Positions 8,911 through 19,312 of a stretch of 64,000 nt of DNA are shown in pieces. The notes beneath the pieces were generated by a model, which did no database searches, was not told where the DNA came from, and saw only the letters and a list, made by a program, of their open reading frames with translations. Location: NCBI RefSeq assembly GCF_026343125.1, contig NZ_JAPEMB010000001.1, positions 5,461,501-5,525,500 of the forward strand. Direction: 5' to 3'. The DNA comes from Streptomyces sp. NBC_00094 (GTDB taxonomy: Bacteria; Actinomycetota; Actinomycetes; Streptomycetales; Streptomycetaceae). The position numbers were made by a program, and so were the translations under genes. The stretch's first letter is position 1. Each line of letters opens with the position of its first letter.

Positions 8911-9552
8911 ATGCCGGAGAAGAAGGACCCGAAGCCCCGCACATCCGCAGGCCGGGGCAGTTACGCGGTCGGGGACGCGCGCCGCCGGAAGATCCTGGAC
9001 ACCGCCGTCGACCACTTCGGGCGCTGGGGCTTCCATGCCTCCTCGCTCGCCCGGATCGCCAACGACTGCGGGATCACGCAGGGCGGCCTGCTGCACCACT
9101 TCCGCAGCAAGGAGGACCTGCTCCTGTCGGTCCTCGGGCAGAGCGAACAGCACGACGTGGAGCGCCTGTTCAGCAGTGAGCCCGCGTCGTTCTCGGCCTA
9201 TCTGGAGACCCTCGTCGCCCTGATCGAGGAGAACACCCGGCGCCCCGGCATCGTCCGGATGTACAACGTCCTGGTGGGTGAGTCCGGAAACGTCGGCCAC
9301 CCCGCCCACCAGTACTTCAAGGAGCGCTACGCGCGCGTGCTCCAGCACACGGTCGACCTCCTGGAGGAGGCGGTGAGGCGCGGCGAGCTGCGCGCCGACA
9401 TCGACTGCCGGGCCGTCGGCCAGGAGCACATCGCCGTCATGGACGGTCTGCAGATCCAGTGGGCCCTCGACCCGGAGTCGATGGACATGCCCGCGCGCGT
9501 CCGGTCCTTCCTGGAGCGGCAGTACGCGGAGATCGCGGCGCCGCGCGGCTGA
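8911..9552 (+). CDS. TetR-family repressor, divergent from GH3
   Basis: 213-residue regulator. N-terminal helix-turn-helix about 22-70 (RRRKILDTAVDHFGRWGF, then ASSLARIANDCGITQGGLLHHFRSKEDLL) followed by a TetR-C-type ligand domain. An ATG at 8911 behind AGGGTGGGG is favoured over a GTG three codons earlier. Divergent orientation and the palindrome at 8815-8836 imply that it represses the GH3 gene and itself; the ligand is plausibly a sugar (inference). Confidence 0.92.
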   Translation: MPEKKDPKPRTSAGRGSYAVGDARRRKILDTAVDHFGRWGFHASSLARIANDCGITQGGLLHHFRSKEDLLLSVLGQSEQHDVERLFSSEPASFSAYLETLVALIEENTRRPGIVRMYNVLVGESGNVGHPAHQYFKERYARVLQHTVDLLEEAVRRGELRADIDCRAVGQEHIAVMDGLQIQWALDPESMDMPARVRSFLERQYAEIAAPRG

Positions 9553-9577
9553 CGGGGCCGGCTCGCGCGGTTGACGC

Positions 9578-9613
9578 GACGGGTCCCGCGTGACCGGCCG
9601 GACGGGTCCCGCG
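9578..9613. repeat. Short direct repeat between convergent genes
   Basis: Two copies of GACGGGTCCCGCG, 23 bases apart, in the 94-bp gap between the convergent TetR and DUF2867 genes. No clear terminator is present beyond GC-rich potential stems. Confidence 0.4.
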
Positions 9614-9646
9614 CGGCCGGCTGGCTGACGGGTGGGGACTCCTCCG

Positions 9647-10291
9647 TCAGGCGGCCGCCTTCCCCGCCTCTCCGGCCTTCCCTGGCTTCCCCGCCTCCCC
9701 TGACTTCCCCGCCTCCCACTCGCGGCCGATCGCGCCCAGCAGCTTCGGGTACACGCCCAGATACCGGAAGGGCTTGATCCCGGCCATGTAGACCGCGCCG
9801 AGCAGGCCGTTGGGCTTCACCAGGACGGCCATCCGGGCGCGGTGGCGGCCCGGGGCGCCGGGGGCGGGGTCCGGGACCCAGGCGATGTGCATCACCGCGT
9901 GCACGGTCCGGTTGGCGCTCTCCGCCACCCACTCGTCGCGCGTCTGGTAGACGGACGTGAACGGCACCGCCTGCAGATCGGGCCCACGTGTCCCCGCGCA
10001 CAGGTCCTCGGGCAGCCGTTCCCGGAGGGAGCCCACGCGCCCGTCGAGGCCGGCGTCGGCCTTGTCCCAGCCGAGTAGCGCCCCCAGCTTCCAGCGGATC
10101 GCGAAGAGCGTGCGGACCACGGGGGCGGAGAGCGCGGTTCCGTCGCTGTTCGTGAACTGTCGTACCAGGCGGTCGAGTTCCTCCGGGCCGCCCGTGACGG
10201 GCAGCTCCCACACGTCCTCGACCTGGAAGTCCCGGGCGACCTCGTGGATCCGCCATGGGCGGGAGGTGTGCGCGGTGCGGGGAAGTCTCAT
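9647..10291 (-). CDS. DUF2867-family protein
   Basis: 214-residue cytoplasmic protein of the DUF2867 family (SRPBCC-like), often found fused to or beside NAD(P)-binding SDR proteins. Recognised by the DVWELPVTGG start, the RWKLGALLGWD segment and the MAVLVKPNGLLGAVYMAGIKPFRYLGVYPKLLG C-terminal core. The last 20 residues are a Gly/Lys/Glu/Ala low-complexity tail from a purine/pyrimidine-biased repeat. AGGGG lies 6 bases before ATG 10291. It is divergent from the TetR gene at 10427 with two operators between, so likely repressed by it. No catalytic function is known to me. Confidence 0.82.
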   Translation of the reverse strand: MRLPRTAHTSRPWRIHEVARDFQVEDVWELPVTGGPEELDRLVRQFTNSDGTALSAPVVRTLFAIRWKLGALLGWDKADAGLDGRVGSLRERLPEDLCAGTRGPDLQAVPFTSVYQTRDEWVAESANRTVHAVMHIAWVPDPAPGAPGRHRARMAVLVKPNGLLGAVYMAGIKPFRYLGVYPKLLGAIGREWEAGKSGEAGKPGKAGEAGKAAA

Positions 10292-10335
10292 GGTCGTACC
10301 CCTGTTCCTCCGTCTGTCCCACCGTCTGGCCCACG

Positions 10336-10355
10336 TCTATACGGTGGCGTATAGA
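10336..10355. promoter_or_regulatory. Probable TetR operator 1
   Basis: Perfect palindrome TCTATACGGTGGCGTATAGA: 8-bp arms with a 4-bp spacer, in the divergent DUF2867/TetR promoter region. Confidence 0.7.
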
Positions 10356-10370
10356 TCAAGCGTAGACCCG

Positions 10371-10390
10371 TCTGTACGGGACCGTATAGT
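10371..10390. promoter_or_regulatory. Probable TetR operator 2
   Basis: Imperfect copy of operator 1 (TCTGTACG, GGAC, CGTATAGT; 6 of 8 arm pairs kept), 35 bp away centre to centre and 37 bp before the TetR start. The site would let the repressor cover its own promoter. Confidence 0.6.
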
Positions 10391-10426
10391 CGGGTCGGGA
10401 AGTGGCGAGGTGAGGAGGGACACACC

Positions 10427-10987
10427 ATGGGCGCGATCCGTACACCACGGGGCCGGTGGATCGAGGAGGGCCTCCGCGCGCTCGCCGAGGGCGGTCCGGA
10501 GGCCGTACGGATCGAACCGCTGGCTCAGGCCCTCGGGGTCAGCAAGGGCGGCTTCTACGGGTACTTCGCCAACCGCGACGCCCTGCTCGCCGAGATGCTC
10601 GACACCTGGGAGCGCGAGGTCTCCGAAGCCGTCATCGAGCGGATCGAGAGCGGCGGGGGCGAGGGCCGCGCCAAACTCGGCCGGCTCTTCGACTTCGTCC
10701 AGGACGTCGCCGAAGGCCCGGTGACCGGCCTCGCCGTCGACCTCGCCGTCCGCGACTGGGCCCGGCGCGACGAGGCCGTCGCCGCACGCCTCCGCCGCAC
10801 CGACAACCGGCGCATGGAGTACCTGCGGTCGCTCTTCCGGGACTTCTGCGCCGACGAGGACGACGTCGAAGTCCGCTGCCTGCTCGTCTTCTCGCTGCGC
10901 GTGGCCGACCACTTCATCGCGGTCGACCACGGCGGGCGCACGCGGGCGGAGATGGCGGAACTGACGAGGGACTGGCTGCTCAGATAG
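10427..10987 (+). CDS. TetR-family repressor
   Basis: 186-residue regulator. HTH about 9-55 (RWIEEGLRALAEGG, IEPLAQALGVSKGGFYGYFANRDALL), then an alpha-helical ligand domain with DWARRDEAVAARLRRTD and a conserved RRMEYLRSLFRDF helix. GAGGAGGG lies 6 bases before ATG. The two operators upstream indicate autoregulation and control of the divergent DUF2867 gene. Ligand unknown. Confidence 0.92.
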   Translation: MGAIRTPRGRWIEEGLRALAEGGPEAVRIEPLAQALGVSKGGFYGYFANRDALLAEMLDTWEREVSEAVIERIESGGGEGRAKLGRLFDFVQDVAEGPVTGLAVDLAVRDWARRDEAVAARLRRTDNRRMEYLRSLFRDFCADEDDVEVRCLLVFSLRVADHFIAVDHGGRTRAEMAELTRDWLLR

Positions 10988-10992
10988 GCGCG

Positions 10993-11010
10993 GCGGCGCT
11001 CTCGCGCCGC
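10993..11010. terminator. Short hairpin between convergent genes
   Basis: GCGGCGC-TCTC-GCGCCGC, 7-bp perfect stem with a 4-base loop, filling the 26-bp gap between the stops at 10987 and 11014; it can serve both strands. Confidence 0.55.
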
Positions 11011-11013
11011 GGC

Positions 11014-11628
11014 TCAGGCCTCGCCGGACACATGCCGGGCGCCCCGCCAGGCGTACAGGGCCGTACCGGCCGCGAGGCAGAGGGCGGCGACCGCCCAGGC
11101 CCCGTCCTCCGGGCCGGGTCGTGTCGCCCAGCCCCACCAGACCGCGCCGCCGCCCGCGTCCGAGGGGGCCGCGAGATAGACGACGCCCACGTAGAAGGTG
11201 GGCGGCAGCCAGCTCAGCCGGGCCCCGACGAGGGTGGCGGCAGCCGCCGTCACGCCCACCAGGCCCAGGGTGTTGCGCACGGCGGCGGGCGCGCCGAACG
11301 CCTCCGCGTGGCCCGGCACCGCGAGGGCCAGCAGGGCCACGGCGAGCGCGGTCGGGGCGAGGAGATGGGCGAGGCGCCGGGGCCACCAGGGTCGTACCGC
11401 CGTACGGTCCAGCTCGTCGCTCGGCGTGTGCAGACTGGTGCCGATCGCGCCCGCCGCCAGCAGGGGGCCGAGGATGACGACCGGCAGCCGTGCCGTGTGG
11501 TCGAAGTCCGGCAGCGACACCAGCCACCGGGCCGCCCAGGCGGCGGCCGCCGCCGTGCCGAGCAGGGCGGCCAGCGCGCCGGGCAGGCCGCGGGAGCGCA
11601 GGTAGAGCCTCCGGGCAGACGGTTTCAC
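11014..11628 (-). CDS. Integral membrane protein, last gene of sigma/ABC operon
   Basis: 204-residue hydrophobic protein with about five membrane segments and no family that I recognise beyond ABC-operon membrane components. The N-terminus VKPSARRLYLRSRGLPGALAALLG is basic, followed by membrane helices through residue 195. The GTG at 11628 overlaps the upstream permease stop by GTGA, so translation is coupled and its function should be tied to the transporter. Alternative: a permease half whose partner is the 441-residue protein. Confidence 0.75.
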   Translation of the reverse strand: MKPSARRLYLRSRGLPGALAALLGTAAAAAWAARWLVSLPDFDHTARLPVVILGPLLAAGAIGTSLHTPSDELDRTAVRPWWPRRLAHLLAPTALAVALLALAVPGHAEAFGAPAAVRNTLGLVGVTAAAATLVGARLSWLPPTFYVGVVYLAAPSDAGGGAVWWGWATRPGPEDGAWAVAALCLAAGTALYAWRGARHVSGEA

Positions 11629-12950
11629 GGGATCGGCACCTCGTCCGGGTGGCAGGTGTTCGCGGCCAGGAAACGGGTGAGGTAATCGCGCTGCTCGGCC
11701 GGTGACTTGGCTTGCAGCCGGTCGATATAGGGCTGTGCCGCCGTGGTGTCGGGGCCGTAGTCGTCCGGTGTCGGCGCCAGCCACTCGATGACGGCGAGCT
11801 GGACGGTGCTCGCCCGCTCGGCGTTCGGGCCCAGGCCGTCGCCGGGTCGGCAGGAGTCCGAGAACAGCCAGTTCACGGCCGAGTTCAGATAGAGATCGGG
11901 GCGCGTCAGCCGGTTGCGCACCGCGTCCTGCCGGGCGCTGGGCAGCTCGACGTCGCCGGGGAGGGCCGGTCCGCTCCCGCCGCCCACCCAGCGGACCGGG
12001 GCGCCGGGCACCCCTTCGAGGTGGGCGCTCAGAGGGGCGAGCGCCGCCGACACCTCGGGCAGCAGCCCCTCGTCCACGGCCGTCAGACACACCTGCGGAG
12101 TGCCCTCGTCGCAGACCTGCCGCGCCAGGGCCGGGTCCGGGCGCCACGGGCCCTCATCCGCCGGCAGCCGCAGGATCAGCGCGGCGGCGCCGACCGCGAC
12201 CGCCAGCGGGATCAGGGCGAGCGGCCGGAGGCGGGCCGTGCGCAGCCCGTACGCGAGGAGTGCGGCGAGCGCGAGCCCCGCCGTCCACGCCATCGCCACC
12301 GGCCCGTACCACCAGACCGGCCGGTCCCAGAAGAACTGGTGCTCGCCGGCCGGACCGAGCCAGCGCACGGGGCCTTCCCGGTACGCGGCGAGGCCCAGCG
12401 CGACGTACCCGACGATCCCCAGGAGCGGGGCCGCCAACCTCCAGCGGACCACCCGGCCGACGAGATGGCCGAGCGTGCCGAGGGCGGCGACGGCGACTGC
12501 GTCGGCGGCGAGGAGTTCGAGGAAGGGGCGCCCGGCGGAGACGTACGGCCAGGTGGCGAGGGCGCAGACGGCGTCGGCGAGGAGCAGTCCGGCGGCGGGC
12601 CAGAGCGCGGACGGGGCGACCGCGACCAGGAGGCGGCGCAGCGGGGAACGGGAGACGGAATCCCACAGCTCCGTCGTCCCGCGCCGCCGGTCCCGGCCGC
12701 CCTGCCAGCAGCCGGCGGCGAGCGCGAGCGGGCCGCAGAGCAGACCGGCGACGACGTGCAGCAGGTTCGTCGCGTCGGCCCAGCGCCCCTGCCAGCCGAG
12801 CCCCTTGCCGTACATCGTGACCAGGACGGTGAGGAGGACGGCGGCGCCGGTCCACGGTCCGAGCCCACGGCGCAGCTCGGTGCGGAGCGGGGACACCGTA
12901 CGGACGGACGCGGCGGGCTCCGTACGGGGCGGAGCGAGGGTGCCGGTCAC
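11625..12950 (-). CDS. ABC-2-type multi-span membrane protein with large extracytoplasmic C-terminal domain
   Basis: 441-residue protein. The N-terminal half has about six membrane helices (GLGPWTGAAVLLTVLVTMYG, LLHVVAGLLCGPLALAAGC, then further spans to about 265), typical of export-type permeases. The C-terminal 170 residues are hydrophilic with four cysteines (QVCDEGTPQVC, DSCRPGD, NTCHPDEV), possibly disulfide-bonded outside the cell. ATG 12950 overlaps the ATPase stop (ATGA). It would form the channel of the neighbouring ATPase; substrate unknown. Confidence 0.8.
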   Translation of the reverse strand: MTGTLAPPRTEPAASVRTVSPLRTELRRGLGPWTGAAVLLTVLVTMYGKGLGWQGRWADATNLLHVVAGLLCGPLALAAGCWQGGRDRRRGTTELWDSVSRSPLRRLLVAVAPSALWPAAGLLLADAVCALATWPYVSAGRPFLELLAADAVAVAALGTLGHLVGRVVRWRLAAPLLGIVGYVALGLAAYREGPVRWLGPAGEHQFFWDRPVWWYGPVAMAWTAGLALAALLAYGLRTARLRPLALIPLAVAVGAAALILRLPADEGPWRPDPALARQVCDEGTPQVCLTAVDEGLLPEVSAALAPLSAHLEGVPGAPVRWVGGGSGPALPGDVELPSARQDAVRNRLTRPDLYLNSAVNWLFSDSCRPGDGLGPNAERASTVQLAVIEWLAPTPDDYGPDTTAAQPYIDRLQAKSPAEQRDYLTRFLAANTCHPDEVPIP

Positions 12951-13756
12951 CGCAGCGCCTCCTTCGCGCGCGCCGCGCCGGCTCCGGAGCGCTCGCGGTG
13001 GGCGCGCAGGGCGGCCGTGTAGCCGCGCTCGATCGCATGGGTCGTCGAGTCGCCGGGATCGGCCGACTCGCCGCCGAGCGCGGCGAGTTCGGCGGTCGTG
13101 CCACGGAAGGCGAGCCGTCCCGCCTCGATCAGGGCGACGTCGGTGCAGGCCGCGGCCACGTCCTCCACCAGGTGCGTGGAGACCGCCACCGTCGCCTCCT
13201 TGCCGAGCTCCCGCAGCAGCGCGCGGAAGTCCACCCGCTGCTCCGGGTCGAGGCCGGCCGTCGGCTCGTCGAGGAGCAGCAACTCCGGCTCGTTCACGAT
13301 GGCCTGGGCGATGCCGGCCCGCCGGACCATGCCGCCCGACAGGGTCTTCATCCGGGCGTCGATCCGGTCGGCGAGCCCGACCCGCTCGACGGCCCGCTCC
13401 ACGGCCGCCGGGGCCCGGTCCGCCGGCACCTCCTTGAGCCAGGCCACGTACGCGACGAACTCCCGGACGGTGAAGGCGGGGTAGTAGCCGAACTCCTGCG
13501 GCAGATAGCCGAGCCGGCGCCGGATCCCGGTGCGTTCGCGGGGGCTCGCGGCGTCCTCGCCGAGCAGCTCCACCCGCCCGGAGGCGGGCGCGGCGACGGT
13601 CGCCAGGACCCGGATGAGCGAGGTCTTCCCGGCGCCGTTCGGGCCGAGCAGGCCGTGGACGCCGGGGGAGAGGGACAGGTCGAGCGCGTCGAGGGCGACG
13701 GTGCGGCGGTGCCGGACGGTCAGTCCGGTCACCGCGACCGTGGCGGGCTTGTTCAC
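12947..13756 (-). CDS. ABC transporter ATP-binding protein
   Basis: 269-residue ATPase with Walker A GPNGAGKTS, Q-loop in LGYLPQEFGYYP, signature LSGGMVRR, Walker B LLLLDEPTAGLDP and H-loop VSTHLVED. The subclass resembles drug/peptide export (ABC-2) ATPases. The GTG start at 13756 overlaps the zinc-finger gene's stop by GTGA. It energises the membrane proteins encoded immediately downstream. Confidence 0.95.
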   Translation of the reverse strand: MNKPATVAVTGLTVRHRRTVALDALDLSLSPGVHGLLGPNGAGKTSLIRVLATVAAPASGRVELLGEDAASPRERTGIRRRLGYLPQEFGYYPAFTVREFVAYVAWLKEVPADRAPAAVERAVERVGLADRIDARMKTLSGGMVRRAGIAQAIVNEPELLLLDEPTAGLDPEQRVDFRALLRELGKEATVAVSTHLVEDVAAACTDVALIEAGRLAFRGTTAELAALGGESADPGDSTTHAIERGYTAALRAHRERSGAGAARAKEALR

Positions 13757-14631
13757 CGGGTCTCCAGGTGGTCGAAGGAGCGGCGCCGCAGCACGAGGAG
13801 GGCGGCGCAGGCGAGTGCAGCGGCGGCCCAACTCCCTTGTGCCACAGGGCCGGAGAAGTAGCGCACGAGCGCGGCGGCGCTGTCCGGGCCCGCGGTCGGC
13901 GGCGCGAGGAGCGGGCCCGTCACGGCGAGCAGCCACCCGCCGGCGAGCGTCGCGGCCGCAGCCCGGCAGCCGACGAACGAGCCGAGGGCGAGGGTCGCCA
14001 GGGTCAGCGCGAGCCCCGGCAGCAGCCAGGCGGCCGCCCCCGGGAACCCGGCCACCGGCGGCAGCAGCGCCCCGCCGACGGTCAACAGCGGGACACAGAC
14101 GGCGAGTACGGCGGCGGTGCGGGTGAGCAGGAGCCGCAGCCCGCCGGAGGGCGTGGCGGCGGTGATCTCGTACAGCGGATCGGCGTGGCGCCCGTACGAG
14201 ACGGCGACCCCGCCCAGCGGGAGGACCGGGGAGAGCGCGAGCAGCCAGCTCCGGGCGCCGTGGAACCCGGCCCCGTAGGCCAGGCCGAAGGCTCCGCCCA
14301 GGACGAGCGCCACGGCCACCACCCAGGACCCGCGCAGGGCGGGCCCGGCGGCCCACCAGAGCCGCGCCCACCGCCCGAGGGGGCTTGCGACGGTGGTCAC
14401 CGGGGCGGGGTGATGCCCCACGGAGGCCAGGAGCTCCGCCCGTACGGAGGCGAGGGCCGGGCCCGCCGCGCCGGCGCGGACGGCGGCCGAGACGCGGCCC
14501 GCGCAGGGCGAGCAGGACTCGACGTGCTTCTCCAGGGACCAGGCGTCCGTCTCGGGAGCGGCGCCCTCCGCGTACCGGAGCGCCAGCGCATCGGTGACGT
14601 GCCAGTCGGCGGCGGGTCGGGGGGACGTCAT
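13753..14631 (-). CDS. Zinc-finger (anti-sigma-like) multi-span membrane protein
   Basis: 292 residues. The N-terminal 60 residues carry HVESCSPCAGRV, the HxxxCxxC signature of zinc-binding anti-sigma (zf-HC2) domains. The remainder has about six membrane helices resembling an ABC-2 permease. ATG 14631 overlaps the sigma gene's TGA as ATGA. By analogy with RsrA-type proteins it should hold the co-encoded ECF sigma factor at the membrane until a signal arrives. Fusion of the zinc domain to a polytopic membrane domain rather than a single helix is unusual and may couple transport state to sigma release (inference). Confidence 0.85.
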   Translation of the reverse strand: MTSPRPAADWHVTDALALRYAEGAAPETDAWSLEKHVESCSPCAGRVSAAVRAGAAGPALASVRAELLASVGHHPAPVTTVASPLGRWARLWWAAGPALRGSWVVAVALVLGGAFGLAYGAGFHGARSWLLALSPVLPLGGVAVSYGRHADPLYEITAATPSGGLRLLLTRTAAVLAVCVPLLTVGGALLPPVAGFPGAAAWLLPGLALTLATLALGSFVGCRAAAATLAGGWLLAVTGPLLAPPTAGPDSAAALVRYFSGPVAQGSWAAAALACAALLVLRRRSFDHLETR

Positions 14632-15242
14632 GCGGTGCCTCCCAGGGGATACGGGCCGCCGGCGCCGAGGGCGGCGCGCAGTTCGCGGCGGGCGCGCAGG
14701 GCGCGGGTCTTGACCGTGCCCTCGGGTATGCCGAGGAGCCGGGCGGTCTCGCGGGTCGTCAGCCCGTCGACGACGGTCGCCCGCAGGACCTCGGCCAGCT
14801 CGGGCGAGATCCGGTCGAGGGCGGCGCCCACCTCCCCGTACTCCAGGCCCGCGAGCACGCGTTCCTCGGCGGAGGGCGCGGGGGCGGCGGGTTCTGGGGG
14901 TGCGGCGGCGGCCCGTTCGGTGCGTTCGGCGCGGGCCCGGGCGCGCTGGGCGTCCACGAGCCGCCGGGCGGCTATCACCCAGAGCCAGCCCCCGGCCTCG
15001 CCCCGGCCGCGGTGGCCGCCGGCCGAGCGCCAGACCGTGACGAAGGTGTCCTGGAGGACCTCCCGTACGGTCTCCTCGTCCGGGCAGCGCCGGGTGAGCC
15101 GGGCGTGCAGCCAGCCCGCGTGCCGGTCGTAGAGGACGGCGAGCGCCTCGGAGTCCCCCCGGGCGACCGCGCGCAGCAGCGCCGCGTCGTCGTCCTCGTC
15201 TCCCCCAGTGGGGCCTGCCCCTGAGGGGCGCAACAGTCTCAC
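14628..15242 (-). CDS. ECF RNA polymerase sigma factor
   Basis: 204-residue sigma-70 family member. Region 2 about 22-95 (ALAVLYDRHAGWLHARLTRRC, VLQDTFVTVWRSAG, GWLWVIAARRLVDAQRAR) and region 4 about 135-190 (ALDRISPELAEVLRATVVDGLTTRETARLLGIPEGTVKTRALRARRELR). An Ala/Pro-rich linker joins them. GTG 15242 begins the chain. It heads a five-gene operon in which each junction overlaps by four bases. No copy of an ECF-type promoter could be assigned with confidence in 15243-15298. Confidence 0.93.
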   Translation of the reverse strand: MRLLRPSGAGPTGGDEDDDAALLRAVARGDSEALAVLYDRHAGWLHARLTRRCPDEETVREVLQDTFVTVWRSAGGHRGRGEAGGWLWVIAARRLVDAQRARARAERTERAAAAPPEPAAPAPSAEERVLAGLEYGEVGAALDRISPELAEVLRATVVDGLTTRETARLLGIPEGTVKTRALRARRELRAALGAGGPYPLGGTA

Positions 15243-15298
15243 GCCCTCTCTATCGCGTGCGGACCCCGGTTCGGTTCACGGCGGGTCCGACGCCCGGT

Positions 15299-15850
15299 TC
15301 AGGGGCTCGTCGGCGGGCCGCCCTCCGGGAGGGCGGCGAAGACGCGCTGGAGGGCGGGCGGGCGTTCGCCGTCGCCCGCGACGACGAGGCGGTGGCGGTA
15401 CGTGACGAAGTACTGGAACCCGTCGGCGATCGGGCTGCCGGTGGGCCGCTCCGGGACCCTCGCGAACGCCGGGTCCTCCAGCGCGGCGCGCAGCTCGGCG
15501 ACCTCCGCGGGGGTCTGCTGCCCGGTACGGGGCGGCTTCGTGCCGGAGCGGCTGGTCCAGCTGCCGTCGTAGTGGACGACGAGCTGGTTGCGTACCCCGG
15601 CGAGGCCGCCGTTGACGACGACCTCGACGAGGACCTCGCCGGGCTGGGGCTCCTGGGAGGGGGCGGTGGCCGTCGGATCCGCCGCGCCGCTCGGTGCGCT
15701 TGCCGTCGGGGGTTCGGGGGGCACGCTCACGCCCGGTGCCGGGCCGCCCGGCGCGGGCGGCACCTCGGGCCCGCAGGCGCTCGCGCCACCGACCAGGACC
15801 GCCGCAAGCAGCAGGGTCCCGCACCACTTGCCCCGTACGCCTCGCACCAT
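15299..15850 (-). CDS. Secreted lipoprotein
   Basis: 183 residues. Lipoprotein signal MVRGVRGKWCGTLLLAAVL ends in the lipobox GASA-C26. A Pro/Ser/Ala linker follows, then a soluble domain of about 110 residues (VLVEVVVNGGLAGVRNQLVVHYDGSW to the C-terminus) seen in other actinobacterial lipoproteins, without an assigned function. ATG 15850 gives the canonical signal. Located at the outer face of the membrane. It lies 45 bases downstream of the GNAT gene on the same strand and may be co-transcribed with it. Confidence 0.8.
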   Translation of the reverse strand: MVRGVRGKWCGTLLLAAVLVGGASACGPEVPPAPGGPAPGVSVPPEPPTASAPSGAADPTATAPSQEPQPGEVLVEVVVNGGLAGVRNQLVVHYDGSWTSRSGTKPPRTGQQTPAEVAELRAALEDPAFARVPERPTGSPIADGFQYFVTYRHRLVVAGDGERPPALQRVFAALPEGGPPTSP

Positions 15851-15894
15851 GGATCGAGCATGCCTCGTACGGGGTCCCCCGCGCAGCCGGACGG

Positions 15895-16533
15895 TCAGGT
15901 TCCCGACCGGACGATCCCGGTGACGGGCCCGCGGTAGCGCCAGTCCAGGGAGTCGTACAGCGCGAGGCCGTCCGTGGTCGCGGCCAGCACCCCGGTCTCG
16001 GCGCCCGCCTGCGCGGCGGCGGCCTCCAGGGTGCGCATGACGTTCGCGCCGAGGCCGCGCCGCCGGTGCGCGGGGTCGGTCTCGATCTGGTCGGCGACGG
16101 CCGTGGAACCGGTCGGGGCGATCTGGCCGCGCGCGGCGAGGGCGCCGTCCGGGGCGAGGACGCGGACCCGGATGACCCCGTCCCGTACCTCGGTCGTCCG
16201 CGCGTATCCCTCCGGCGGCGCGGGCCGGACGGCCGGGTCCAGGGGCTTGACCATCATGAAGCCCGGGTCGTCGGGGACCGTCCACCCCTCGGTGATCCAC
16301 GGCGCCACCTCCTCCGGCGTGGCCATCACCTTGAGCCAGCTGTACGGCTCGGTGAGCCGGGCGCAGAGCGCGCCGACGGAGGCCGCGTCCGGGGCGGGCA
16401 GCACATGGCGTACGACGTGCCGGGGCAGTCCGACGTCGATCCGGTAGCCCCAGGGCTCGGCGACGGGGGGCGGGGTGTCCCGGGAGACGGCCCAGCCGGC
16501 CACCCAAGCAGAAGTAATAGCTGAGATATCCAT
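15895..16533 (-). CDS. GNAT-family N-acetyltransferase
   Basis: 212 residues. C-terminal GNAT domain about 105-205 with the acetyl-CoA pyrophosphate loop in ETDPAHRRRGLGANVMRTLEAAA and the LATTDGLALYDSLDW terminal motif. The N-terminal 100 residues form a second, poorly conserved GNAT-like half. Start at ATG 16533 (MDISAITSAWVAGW); another ATG lies 24 bases upstream and neither has a clear ribosome-binding site, so a leaderless transcript is possible. Divergent from lon. Substrate unknown. Confidence 0.85.
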   Translation of the reverse strand: MDISAITSAWVAGWAVSRDTPPPVAEPWGYRIDVGLPRHVVRHVLPAPDAASVGALCARLTEPYSWLKVMATPEEVAPWITEGWTVPDDPGFMMVKPLDPAVRPAPPEGYARTTEVRDGVIRVRVLAPDGALAARGQIAPTGSTAVADQIETDPAHRRRGLGANVMRTLEAAAAQAGAETGVLAATTDGLALYDSLDWRYRGPVTGIVRSGT

Positions 16534-16623
16534 GCAGTCATTACATCTGCCGTTCATGACCCGGCGGGAGGGTGATCGCTCAGAGCGAACGGCCCGAGGG
16601 GAACATTCCTGGGCTCACGTGCA

Positions 16624-16642
16624 TTGAGTCCGTACAGCTCAA
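16624..16642. promoter_or_regulatory. HAIR element (HspR-type operator) before lon
   Basis: TTGAG-N9-CTCAA, matching the HspR consensus CTTGAGT-N7-ACTCAAG except for the outermost bases and one inner base. A further CTTGAGT half-site is at 16643-16649. HspR is the known heat-shock repressor of lon and dnaK in Streptomyces. The site is 22 bases before the ATG, where a bound repressor would block initiation. Confidence 0.75.
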
Positions 16643-16664
16643 CTTGAGTGCCGAAGGGGAGATC

Positions 16665-19076
<2,412 letters not shown>

Positions 19077-19090
19077 CTCCCCGGGGCGGC

Positions 19091-19123
19091 GAGCGGGGTG
19101 TCCTGATCGGGGACACCCCGCTC
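19091..19123 (+). terminator. Rho-independent-type terminator after lon
   Basis: GAGCGGGGTGTCC / GGACACCCCGCTC: perfect 13-bp stem with a 7-base loop, 15 bases after the lon stop. No U-tract, as is common in this genus. Confidence 0.85.
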
Positions 19124-19127
19124 CGGC

Positions 19128-19280
19128 GTGCCCGGACCCGTGCCCGGAGCGGTACCCGGATCCGTACCCGATGTCCGTGCCTGGATCCGTACCCGGATCC
19201 GTGCCGATGTCCGTGCCTGATGCCCGTGCCTGATGCCCGTGTCGCCCGTGCCGGACGTCCGCGTCCGAATGTCCTTACCC
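19128..19280. repeat. Degenerate tandem repeat upstream of DUF4240 gene
   Basis: Roughly twelve imperfect copies of a 11-14 base unit of the type TCCGTACCCGGA / GTCCGTGCCTGAT fill the gap between the lon terminator and the DUF4240 gene. Copies differ by single substitutions and 1-2 base indels. No reading frame with normal codon use is seen. Confidence 0.6.
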
Positions 19281-19312
19281 GGATGTCAGAGAAGGCTGGC
19301 ATCCTCGTACGC

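Noticed and set aside
9571..9777. Short plus-strand frame after the TetR gene
   Set aside because: Ser/Pro/Arg low complexity, antisense to the DUF2867 C-terminus.
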